From Astrocystis sublimbata (lineage: Eukaryota > Ascomycota > Sordariomycetes > Xylariales > Xylariaceae), in assembly GCA_022453515.1 (NCBI GenBank), contig JAJNNY010000007.1, positions 62,001 to 126,000 on the forward strand: a DNA stretch of 64,000 nucleotides. Direction: 5' to 3'. The translations under genes were made by a program, and so were the position numbers. Numbering within the stretch: position 1 is the stretch's first letter; the number at the start of each line of letters is the position of its first letter. Below the pieces are notes generated by a model. It saw nothing but the letters and a program-made list of their open reading frames with translations. It was not told the DNA's origin and ran no database searches. Positions 13,119 through 22,387 of this stretch are shown piece by piece.

Positions 13119-14216
13119 TCATGTGTCACCCGCTTCTTGATGTCCGTCCCACACGGGAGGTCCGGCAATGGTATAGTTCTACACAAGTTAGAATTGCTGT
13201 ATTTCAAGATAGACATAATCGATCTCGATAAATGTGAACACACCGTGACATCTCTTATATCCTCTGCATATATATCGATGAAGATAGAGGGATCTGTTTG
13301 CATTAGCCTCCTTCTACACCAAAATACCGCCTATAAGTCTTAGAAAAGAATCACACACCATCTTCAGCATAAGCTCCAGGAAACCTGACTAGATAATTCT
13401 CAGGGGGTAGCGCCGTTCCGGTGCCGCTGATATTGAGGTGTGCGCACTCGGGATAGAACTGTGGTCGCTTTGCGACGTGGATACTGAGAATTTCGTGCCG
13501 CACGATATACAGTCCAGACTTGAGTGTTGTTGGTATTGTCGCGGGCCAAAGGTCAGGGCTGCCGTCCCAGTTTTGAAATTTCGACTGATACCAGAGGCCG
13601 CTTTCTAGGCCTCCTTCTAATACTTCATAACATCCACCGTGCGTTAGAAGTCGTTTTTTTCATGCATAACAACAGTAGTGCGAGCCTTAAGACGAGAAAA
13701 ACTCACACCCAGCTTCCCATATCTTGAAGAAGTCAAGCTCGTTCACATTCACATCCTCGCAAGACTCTCCGCAAGCAGCAAGCCACACGCTCATAGGTCC
13801 GACGGGGTGCAACCACCACCAGTAGACTGCTGTTAGGCTTTCGCCGGCGGCGATGGGGATGTACGATGGCGGGGCGGTACCAGGCGCGTTGCAGGCCATG
13901 GCTATGTCGGTGACGGAGATGATGGGCTCGATCGAGGCCCATATGCGTTGCGTCAGCCATGGTTGGCCTTCTTGCAATTCGAGAGATTGGTCTGGGTCAT
14001 AGCTATGCGCATATGCCAAGTCTCAGCAATAAAGATTGTGAATTGATTACTGCTTGCGGACGATTTATAAAGGACTAGAGCTGAGATAACGTCAGGAAGG
14101 GGATATACAGACCCTCTGTACCACGTCTCGCCAACTGTGTAATTAGCCAGGCCGCCGTGACTAGCGACGAGGTGCGCGAAGTGCAAGAAAGGTGCGAGAG
14201 ATATCAAGAACGCCAT
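13119..14216 (-). CDS. AA9 lytic polysaccharide monooxygenase (LPMO)
   Basis: A secreted copper enzyme that oxidatively cleaves cellulose or related glucans. There are five exons on the minus strand: 14216..14113, 14002..13707, 13622..13359, 13293..13244 and 13178..13119, giving 257 residues. A signal peptide (MAFLISLAPFLHFAHLVAS) is followed directly by HGGLANYTVG, so the mature protein would start with the copper-binding His of the histidine brace. The second His lies in WWLHPVGPMSVWLA, and the axial Tyr in RPQFYPECAHL; RHEILSIH is also family-typical. The last two small exons restore EDDPSIFIDIY and NYTIAGPPVWDG, the normal AA9 end, with no CBM1. The choice of acceptor at 13623/13622 is the least certain point. 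It lies tail-to-tail with the ABC gene (276 bp apart) and head-to-head with a CE15 esterase. It is probably induced on plant biomass. Confidence 0.88.
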
Positions 14217-15551
14217 GTTGACGAGCTTTAGCAGACCCTGTTGTTCCACATGGATGGAATCTTCCGTGCTTATGATGCCCTGGAAGCGAAATATAGAAGA
14301 TGTTGTCTCTTGCCAGGACAACAGCTTGTTTGAACGTGCTGGGGGCCTACCGAAGGCTGATAGCACTGAGTTGTTGCAGACAACTACCTATGTTCGCCAC
14401 CAAGTAACCACATGACTGGCAGAGGACTCCATTGTTGTTATTTGGTCCTCATTTAGCAACTCACAATGTTGGTATCAGCGTCCAACTCCAACGCTGTTAC
14501 CGGCTATTCAAGTACCCCAACTTCACAGCTGCCGTAAGACTTGTCATTACTTCGCAGCCACTGCGATGTCTATCAGGGTCGCTTCTTGTGCATAGACAGC
14601 ACACACTATACATAGAATCGATAGGTTGAATACGACGAAGTCTTTTTTTCATATGATATTTAGCAGCGAAAGCCGCTGAATGTGTTGCTTAGCTTCACAG
14701 CAATTAAATACTTAAGTACATTTAGAATGGACTCAAGCCTCAGTTTGACATATAGAAATGCCGAGCAGAGCTCAAGGGGAGGCCGTACAATAATCCCGGA
14801 CAAGCAGCACCCGAGGTACTTCACTCAGCTACAAGAAAAGAAATACCGCTAATGTAAATACAACCAAGATCTGCCCACGATGAACCGCGAGGCGGCTAGC
14901 CATTGAACCCCGCGTGAGTATTCCAGAGCTAGTTTATCGACGAGCATTACCAGTGATACGATACTACACTGCAAGGAATAGCGGTGTCTATGCAAACGGG
15001 CCCCACAGGTCCAAGTTCCGTGATCCGCCACCGGCAAAATAAGAGCTGCTCACCCATATTAACATCACCTCCAGGTCTTGGAGGCGTAGACCTGTTGACT
15101 GGATGAAACAAGGCTCCATGGACCCATTGCGAAATTGCCAAGCGCAACTCGATGATATGTTTTGTCGAGACTACCCACCTTGGGAGCTGGGGCGAGCGAA
15201 TGACAGGGTGTGGAACTATGGGAATAACGCTCGTGCCTGAGTGCCCACGCGTGTTTCGAATCGTCCTATCATCCATCCTATGCAGCTCCAGCCAACTCCA
15301 AGATGAAAGCCCGAGGGACAGAATAGTCCGGGCAAGATTGGGAGCATGGTTGTATCATGGCGACCTATGTGACTAACAGGCAAAAGCCCATCGGGTGAAG
15401 TGGCGCTCGGCACACGCATATCGTTCATTATAAGTACTCGGCTGCAAAGCCCGTGCATTCATCTGACTCGGCTGTCTGCTTTTCTGATCATCGTTTTCTG
15501 ATAAGCGAGCTGAACACAACAAGGCCAGCCTAGACAGACAGTCTCTCCAAC
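14217..15551. promoter_or_regulatory. Shared divergent promoter of AA9 and CE15 genes
   Basis: These 1335 bp lie between two divergently read plant-cell-wall enzyme genes and hold no supported gene. A palindromic GGCTAGCC at 14894-14901 contains two overlapping GGCTAG words, which fit the XlnR/Xyr1 consensus GGCTAR. SYGGRG words matching the CreA/CRE1 consensus occur at 14908-14913 (minus strand), 15069-15074 (minus strand) and 15187-15192 (plus strand). TATA-like words lie at 14288-14294 (minus strand, about 70 bp before the AA9 ATG) and 15429-15433. Such short motifs also arise by chance, so this is inference. Confidence 0.4.
15429..15433 (+). promoter_or_regulatory. TATA-like box of the CE15 gene
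   Basis: TATAA lies about 120 bp before the CE15 start codon, within ATTATAAGTAC, at a normal fungal distance for a core promoter. It is followed by a pyrimidine-containing leader up to the ATG at 15552. Confidence 0.4.
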
Positions 15552-16745
15552 ATGGTCCGTCTCCTAACCAGCGCCGTGCTGCTGAGCACCTCGGCATGGG
15601 CCCTCCCCTATGCCGGCGAGATCTACGAGCGACAGGACAACGCCTCCTGCAGCGTCAAGGACAGCTACCCGGCGGTCAACGATGCCAAGCTGCCCGACCC
15701 TTTCACCTTCGCCGACGGGAGCAAGGTCGAATCCCAGGACGATTGGAAGTGCCGCCAGGCCGAGATCAGCAAGATGCTGCAGCAGTACGAGCTCGGCGAA
15801 TACCCGCCGCCGCCAGACAAGGTCGAGGCTACCCTGAGCGGCACGACGGTGTCGGTCAAGGTCACGGTCGGAAGCAAGACGGCTACCATCAGCACTGCCA
15901 TCCGGAAGGGCAGCAGCCCAGCCCCGGGCCCTGCCATCATCAGCATCGGCGGAGCATCCATCCCGATCCCCGGGACCGTCGGCACCATGAACTTCGCCAA
16001 CGACGCATGGGCAGGCCAGTCGAACCGGCGCGGCACCGGCGCCTTCTACACGCTGTTCGGCAACACGCACTCGGCTGGTGCGCTGACAGCGTGGGCATGG
16101 GGCGTGGACCGTCTCATCGACGGACTGGAGCAGCTGGGGGCTGACAAGACGGGCATCGACACGACGCGACTGGGCACGACGGGCTGCTCGCGCAACGGCA
16201 AGGGCGCCTTCATCGTCGGCGCCCTCGTCCAGCGCATCGCGCTCACGCTGCCGCAGGAGTCCGGCTCGGGCGGTGCGGCGTGCTGGCGTATCTCGGATTC
16301 CGAGGAGGGCAAGGGCAAGAACATCCAGACGGCGCACCAGATCGTGACGGAGAACGTCTGGTTCAGCCAGCGGCTCAACACGTACGTGCGGGCGGTGCCG
16401 ACCATGCCCGTCGACCACCACATGCTGGCGGCCCTCGTCGCGCCGCGCGGTCTGTTCATCGCCGAGAACGACATCGACTGGCTCGGCCCCGTCTCCACGA
16501 CGGGCTGCATGAAGGCTGGTCGCCTGATCTACAAGGGCGCAGGCGTGCCCAACAACATGGGGTTCTCGCTCGTGGGCGGCCACAACCACTGCCAGTTCCC
16601 CCAGTCGCAGAATGCCGACATCACCTCGTACATCAACTATTTCCTGCTCAAGAGCGGCACCGCCCCTGGCGCCGTCGAGAAGAGCAGTGCCAACGTCGAT
16701 GTGACCGAGTGGGCCTCATGGACTGTCCCCTCGCTAAGCGCGTGA
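15552..16745 (+). CDS. CE15 4-O-methyl-glucuronoyl methylesterase
   Basis: A secreted carbohydrate esterase of family 15 that hydrolyses the ester between lignin alcohols and 4-O-methyl-glucuronic acid side chains of xylan. It is a single exon of 397 residues. A signal peptide ends near residue 17-20 (SAWA-LPYAG), and the mature start has the Cys-rich DNASCSVKD. The alpha/beta-hydrolase triad is visible: Ser213 in GCSRNGKG, Glu236 in LPQESGSGG, and His346 in GGHNHCQ. MPVDHHMLAALVAPRGL is also a family signature. There is no CBM1 module. Length and triad numbering equal, from memory, the Thermothelomyces thermophila enzyme StGE2, so the two are probably close homologues. A long antisense frame across the gene is a GC-composition artefact. 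It is divergent from the AA9 LPMO, which suggests co-induction on lignocellulose. Confidence 0.95.
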   Translation: MVRLLTSAVLLSTSAWALPYAGEIYERQDNASCSVKDSYPAVNDAKLPDPFTFADGSKVESQDDWKCRQAEISKMLQQYELGEYPPPPDKVEATLSGTTVSVKVTVGSKTATISTAIRKGSSPAPGPAIISIGGASIPIPGTVGTMNFANDAWAGQSNRRGTGAFYTLFGNTHSAGALTAWAWGVDRLIDGLEQLGADKTGIDTTRLGTTGCSRNGKGAFIVGALVQRIALTLPQESGSGGAACWRISDSEEGKGKNIQTAHQIVTENVWFSQRLNTYVRAVPTMPVDHHMLAALVAPRGLFIAENDIDWLGPVSTTGCMKAGRLIYKGAGVPNNMGFSLVGGHNHCQFPQSQNADITSYINYFLLKSGTAPGAVEKSSANVDVTEWASWTVPSLSA

Positions 16746-16961
16746 GAAAGCCCGACATGATTGGAATGGAATGGGAAATTGGGAACATAGTCGAGTACTT
16801 ACATACTTAGTAATTTACAAGTTCCCATTTTCATCAACGAGTGACTTGTAACAGCAATCAATATGTAACCTGTCGCCTGCAAAGCTTTCTACTATGCCTA
16901 CATGCAGTAACACTGCCCCTAAACTATTCTTGCGCGTCGCCCAGACACATACTGTAGTCCT

Positions 16962-18007
16962 TCATTCAGCGAGCCATGTCCGGAGCGATCCTTCAAGATC
17001 GTCGCCCTCAAGCCCCAACAAGTCAAGCGCATTGTCCGCGCCTTGGACGGCTAAGCCAGCACCGTCCTCGAAGATGCGCTTGCGCAAGAGATGAGAGAAA
17101 GCGCTATAGTCCCCCTTTGCGAGCTTGTCCAGACCGATCTGCTGATGCTCCGCGGTGACGGCATGATCGACGGTCCATTTCTCCCCAGTGAGCTTTTCGA
17201 CGAGCTCGAGGATCTGGTTCTGCGTGGGGTTGAAGGAGGCAACCGTGATATAGCGATTGTATGTCGGCTCGGGATTCGCCAGAATAGCAGCAATAACTTT
17301 CCCGATATGAGGCAGATTGCTGGCCTGATAAGGCTCGTTACCGGAATCGTAGATGGTGGCTGTCTTGGTTGCTTTGTTGAGACCGATGGACCCGTGCGCA
17401 AGGCCCTAAACCATGAAGAACAGTTTGTTAGCGGTGAGCTTCGTATTTGAAAGTAGTAGGCAGCCAGAATTTGAATCCAAGGCACTGATTCTCACCCAGT
17501 CGAAGAAAAGCCCTGTTGAGATACCAGTCCAGCTGAATAACGGGTTGTTCTTCGATTTTTCATGAATGTAATCTAGCGTCTGGATTTTGCCCTGTAAGAT
17601 AGTTCCAATTGGCTCTTTGCCAAGGAATCTTGTGTTGATGCCGAATTCTGAGGGAATGATGCGCCTCACACCCGCAGCGACGGCGGCGTCCACGAGCGGT
17701 CGCTGACCCCCAACGGCGACCGTGGCGATGGTAGAGATAAGCGCATCCTGGTCCTGCAAAGCGGCTGTCAAGGATTCAACGGATGCATAATCAACTGCCT
17801 TCAGCGCCACTCCAGCTGGAAATGTCGACGTCGATCCCTCACGCGTTAGAGCCGTCACCACGAAGCCGGCGTTAACGAGCTCACGGACGACGGCTCGACC
17901 CAGATTGCCTGATCCCTGGGGTCGTTAGCAACCGCCGAGCAGAGTAGGCTGTACGACGGATGTCACCTTACCCCAACCACGGCGACGTTTTTAATTGGAC
18001 TACTCAT
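16962..18007 (-). CDS. NmrA-like / isoflavone-reductase-like NAD(P)-binding oxidoreductase
   Basis: An atypical short-chain dehydrogenase of the NmrA/PCBER type. The exons on the minus strand are 18007..17972, 17915..17496 and 17405..16962, giving 299 residues. Both introns (56 and 90 bp) are phase 0 with GTAAGG/CCCAG and GTGAGA/TTTAG ends. The first join completes the dinucleotide-binding motif NVAVVGGSGNLGRAVVREL. The middle contains RRIIPSEFGINT, a family-typical run, and FFDWGLAHGSIGL is restored by the second join. The end is ESLRTWLAE-like (GSLRTWLAE), with no frameshift. Members reduce phenylpropanoid-type substrates or act as redox sensors; the substrate here is unknown. It sits between a glucuronoyl esterase and a tyrosinase, so a role on aromatic compounds is conceivable but only inferred. 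Confidence 0.88.
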
Positions 18008-18758
18008 AGTGAACGGATAGCAGATTTGCTAGCACAAGCGCCTGGTGTTGTACGATTATTAATATTAGTAAAATCGCACTGAAGAAGTTAGGAAAGGTGC
18101 TGCATTGGGCTTTGGCTGGCTGGCTGGCTGGTCGCACCCCAGGCATCTACTTATACCCATTGCATCTTCAACCGGCAGAACATGCCGTGAATGTTTCGTC
18201 TCCGCACAATTAAGCCCTTGCGACCTTGGTGAGGGGGAAAACTGGCAAAAAGCGGCAGCGAGTGTTATAATGATTCGCGATATTTCCTCACATGGTGCTA
18301 TAATTGCGTCATGAAAGCAAATGGAAATCGGTAATGGATTGGAAAGAAAAGCAGAGATATCAAGTTCCAATCCTTTCCTCACAAATTTTGTAATTAGCCA
18401 TCTTCAGCTAACGGATCAGGTAATGTATCCCTACCAACGTTTCTCAAACTCCGCGGGGCTGTGCACATATGGGATATAGGGACGCTGACATTGTTCAACG
18501 CACGCGTCAGATTGTGCGCTTGGATATCATATTAAATCCTCAACACAGACCATCCATCACACATAAAAGGCAGCAATCACTCCAACAAGGACAGGCTCAA
18601 CGTTAAAAACGGAAGTGGTATCATTAAGAATTATAGTTAGGGAAAATGCGACGTTTATCAGCAAGGCGCGAGCTCCATTTTAACCCCTCTACATGCTCGT
18701 CAATTTTGTCTTCCGAATATTCCGCATGCCACACTGCTGGCGCATACATATTCCATCT
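18008..18758. other. Intergenic, no gene recognised
   Basis: This 751-bp stretch holds the promoter of the NmrA-like gene on its left and the 3' flank of the tyrosinase on its right. It is AT-rich, with a short TGGC repeat (four copies near 18113-18130). No coding region is supported. Confidence 0.6.
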
Positions 18759-20320
18759 CTAGTAGTTGTACTTGTAGCAGAAGCGGCCCTGGAGGGTGCG
18801 CAGGAGCTGGCGGACGGGGAGGTTGGGGCACTTGCTGCCGCAGATGCCACCCATGTAGATGACGGTGTCGAGCGTCAGGGGAGGGCAGCCGTTGTTGTCG
18901 GCGCAGCCGCTGATGGTGGTGCGGCGCGAGATGTTGCCGAGCTGCCACTTGCGGAAGACGTAGTCGACGTACAAGTGGTGCATGAAGAAGACCGGGTCAC
19001 CGGGAGAGGCGATAGCATCGGCCATGGTGGCACCGACACCGTTGTGGCCTTGGGCGTGGAACGTGAATTCGACACAACTGTGGAAATCCGGGTAGCTGTT
19101 ACGCTGGAGGCAGATGTTGTACGAGTTGACGCCAGTCTGGCTAGTGACCCCCTCGTTTACGGCACGCTGGACACAGTGGGGGTTGTTGACGGTCTGGCCA
19201 GGGCCCAAGTTGGACTGGAGACCAGAGAAAGCCTTTGGACATGTTAGTATGCGACCGAAAGTAGAAGCACATGGGTTATCTTAGGTGACTTACGCCATTG
19301 TTAATGCAGGTACCGCGGCCGTTGGTCGGGCCAGGGAGGGTACCGAAGTATTGAGGTGTGAAGATGGTGGCCTGAGAGAATCTTCCAGCCCACTTCTTCT
19401 CGTCCCACCACTGAAGATGAAGATTAGCAAACAGATCGTCAACCTCAAGAGTACGAATAACTTACTGGCATGGCCCGGTTGAATCCACACTCATCACGGA
19501 GCACTTGCTCAAATGCCCAGACGTAGTAGCGGTGCCACAGAAGGAACTTGTGCGTCTGCTGGCTGGTGCTTCGGCTGTGAATGTTGGGAGCATAGCTCTG
19601 GTGAAGGCGGACGAAATCCTCGTATCGGTTCTTCGAAAAGCTGAACTTGCCCGACGCGGGTCTCCGGGTGAGGCACTGGATGGCATTGACAAAGGCCTGC
19701 TTGTCCGAGGCTGAGTAGTCGTCCCATTCGTAGCGGACAGCGGGGTTGGCACAGTCACCCGAATCTCTAGATTCGAGAGAACCATCATCGTCGCCCTCCA
19801 TATCCTCGGCCGGGATCTCCTTGGGCTCTAAGTGCGTGGGTTTGAAGGAAACCGCGAATATATCCTCGACCTTGGTGATGTGGTCTGTCGGTTTACGGTC
19901 CTTGAACATGTGCTTGAATTCTTGAACCTCGTCCTTGGCCTCAGCCCGCCAGTCAGCGATGTCCTGTGCCCATTCCTTCTTCCACCCCTTTCCAACTCGT
20001 GCCAACCAATCCTTCAAGCTTGACTCGTGTCCGGGCCCGAATACAGGGAGAACACTGAAGTTGTTGCCTCCCAGGTCGACGTATTTTGAGGCGGCGGTAG
20101 GTTCGACATGGTGAACCTCACCGAACATCTGAAGGGGGTAGCCTTCTACAGATCGCGAGTTGAGAGAAAAGTCGAGGTCGAGTCCAGCCTTGGCTTCCTC
20201 CGGAGAGACGGAGTTCACCTGGCCAAACTCGTGGAGCATATTGCCTTCATCGCGCGTCTGGACGGGCGGCAGCGAGGCCGCAGTCACGGCGGACGCACAC
20301 AGAGCCACTGACAGCTTCAT
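18759..20320 (-). CDS. Secreted tyrosinase / polyphenol oxidase
   Basis: A type-3 dicopper oxidase that converts phenols or catechols to quinones. The exons on the minus strand are 20320..19466, 19410..19294 and 19232..18759, giving 481 residues; both introns (55 and 61 bp) are phase 0. The ATG at 20320 starts a signal peptide (MKLSVALCASAVTAASLPP); an in-frame start 33 codons upstream would bury it. The CuA region has His at about 240, 248, 257 and 263, within RLHQSYAPNIH and THKFLLWHRYY. The CuB region has FHAQGHNGVG and FFMHHLYVDYVFRKWQ. About 215 residues of charged, low-complexity sequence lie between the signal peptide and the catalytic domain, and the protein ends soon after CuB (FCYKYNY), without the long C-terminal lid of melanin-type tyrosinases. 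Where the usual PYWDW stands, it has PWWDEKKW. Catechol-oxidase-type activity is possible. Confidence 0.9.
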
Positions 20321-20447
20321 GATCGTCGTCGGCTTTAGGATAAACGAGAGACAGGCCTGGCGTGTAAAAACGAGTGACGATTGATGGATGTAGCGATCAA
20401 TTCCCAACAAGAAAGGCAATCCAGATTCCCGGGGACATCTGGCTTGG

Positions 20448-20454
20448 TATTTAT
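20448..20454 (-). promoter_or_regulatory. TATA-like box of the tyrosinase gene
   Basis: On the minus strand this reads ATAAATA, about 130 bp upstream of the tyrosinase ATG at 20320, a normal core-promoter distance. Assignment is by position and consensus only. Confidence 0.35.
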
Positions 20455-22368
20455 GATCTTCGCGCTTATCCTATTAGTCGAGCAATTAGGGGCTCGTCAG
20501 CCAGGCAGGATCATACACTACTTGCAATCCCGCATTTCCACAATCCGACCCAGGCCGTATTCTCCATAGCCCTCTTTTTCCTGGTCCGCAGCAGGTGGAA
20601 CTCGCCTGGCCCAGGACAAAGAACGATGTAGTGACACGACCAGGGCATGACCAGGGCCATCGACGATACACGATACGAGCTTAGCCAAGGCAGCTAGCCC
20701 CCCCGATCGAGAAGACCCAGCCTGACCCAGCTGGGCAAGACGGCCACAATAAAATTAGCATCTCGCTAGCGGTCCATCACTGCAGATGCTACGTGGGTCG
20801 ATTTCGCTCCTGCGTCCAGGGTGTTGACGCGGCGACCTGCCAGGTTCAGTTGTCAAAATACCCCTGCATAGGCTGTGCCTCCCTGTGTCGTCGTGGTTCA
20901 TTTCCTCGATGGAAGAAGTGGGCCGGGAACAGAAGAGCCTAGCACGACTAGCTTACCGTTTCTTTGCTGTCGACTGGGCATTGGTCAGTTGCGGTAGGAC
21001 TGTTACCGAATACCCGCTGACAAGATGCAACCAGGTTCAGTACAATAGTGCTGCGTGCTTATTGCATCCCGTTACTATCTTCTATGGCATCTTGTGATCC
21101 TTTTAGTATCCTGTCATCTCGTCCCATGCCATAGCTGCTTCTTCTAGAAACCCGTTGGTGCTATTTATTGACGTGATCATACGAAGGCTTCGGTTTCAAC
21201 GCCATTGTGTGTTGGCGCCATAAAGCAAACTGTAACGTTTCAACTGGACCATCTTCATGCTAATCGATTCATTCATTCCCCTTGACTCTTGAGCCCCTCA
21301 GAACTTACAACGAAAACCCCGGCCCTCCGGAGGCTCGCTCGCACTTGCAAGTTCACTACTGTGCAATCCTGAGCAGTACCACGGCACTTTTACCACATAG
21401 GGCTATTCCCGTTCGAGGAGGGATCTACCTTACATCCAAGCGTTTCGCCGTGTTAAAAATACACTTAGCCCTTTCCCACTGCTACTTGCCATTTACAGCT
21501 AGAGTTTTCGCTATCGATGGCCGAACATGGTCAAGTCAGGCACACATACTTAGCTTATAGAGCTTACTGTAGAGACGGACGGTCCTTGACTCGTGCTGGG
21601 AGGGGTGCTGAGCATGTGTACTCGTACTGAGTACATGATTCTTGCTTGTTGGGCCGACATTCTTTACCATAATATTACAGTTCGTCTGTTTGGACAGCTG
21701 ATTGGTGGGGTAAGGCTGCATGCGCCAGCGATGTCACTTTGCGAATAGAACGGGTCGAGATGGGACGGAATCAGGCGAAGCGCTACCAGCTGAGAGTGGT
21801 TGGCGAGGGTTGGTTAGGGTTCAGGGCAGGAGTTCAGGGCTGGCCGGGGCCGTCGGATACCCCTAACGATTTGGCCCATTGTCCATTTGAAAATAGTTTC
21901 CTTTTAGGGCCTTGGTTGGGTCTCATCGTCTGATCCAATGAGAGCGCTACGACTTGTGGCTCTCGTCAGCCAAAATCGGGTACATCCCCTCAGCTTCGCC
22001 GAGCCTTTTGTCCTCCAATCTCCTCGATACGAGTTGGAACTACCAAAAGCGAGTCAGCTCAGGGTCTGCTGAGGGCTCATAATAGGACTCAGGAGAGTAT
22101 GCTATCAAGGCATTGCAAGTCACCGCTTGAATCTAATCAAACCGTCGGTATAGTTATGCTCACCGTAAGCAATAGCATTACCATGATCCGGACTACGATT
22201 CGGTAAGTGTTGGAAGTACTTGATCCCTCAGTTGGTTACTTGAAGAGGCATAGAAAGGATTGCAAGGTATGAAACAGCGGTCATTTACTCGTAGGCATTC
22301 CGACTCGACACTCTTGCATACCTATCAGCTTGCTGTGCATGTCATGACATCGATGTATGTACTCGTAG

Positions 22369-22387
22369 TTTTTTTTTTTTTTTTTTT
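22369..22387. repeat. Poly(T) tract
   Basis: There are nineteen consecutive T bases in the gene desert. It could be a simple slippage tract or the poly(A) scar of a retroposed element on the minus strand, but no element body is recognisable beside it. Confidence 0.8.

Noticed and set aside
15564..16589. A 341-codon open frame antisense to the CE15 gene
   Set aside because: Its composition (Arg, Ala, Asp, Gly-rich) is that of a shadow of GC-rich third positions, and the sense strand encodes a complete enzyme with an intact triad.
17100..17120. A suspected frameshift in the last exon of the NmrA-like gene
   Set aside because: Careful recount of the C-run (five bases) shows the frame is continuous to the TGA at 16962-16964.
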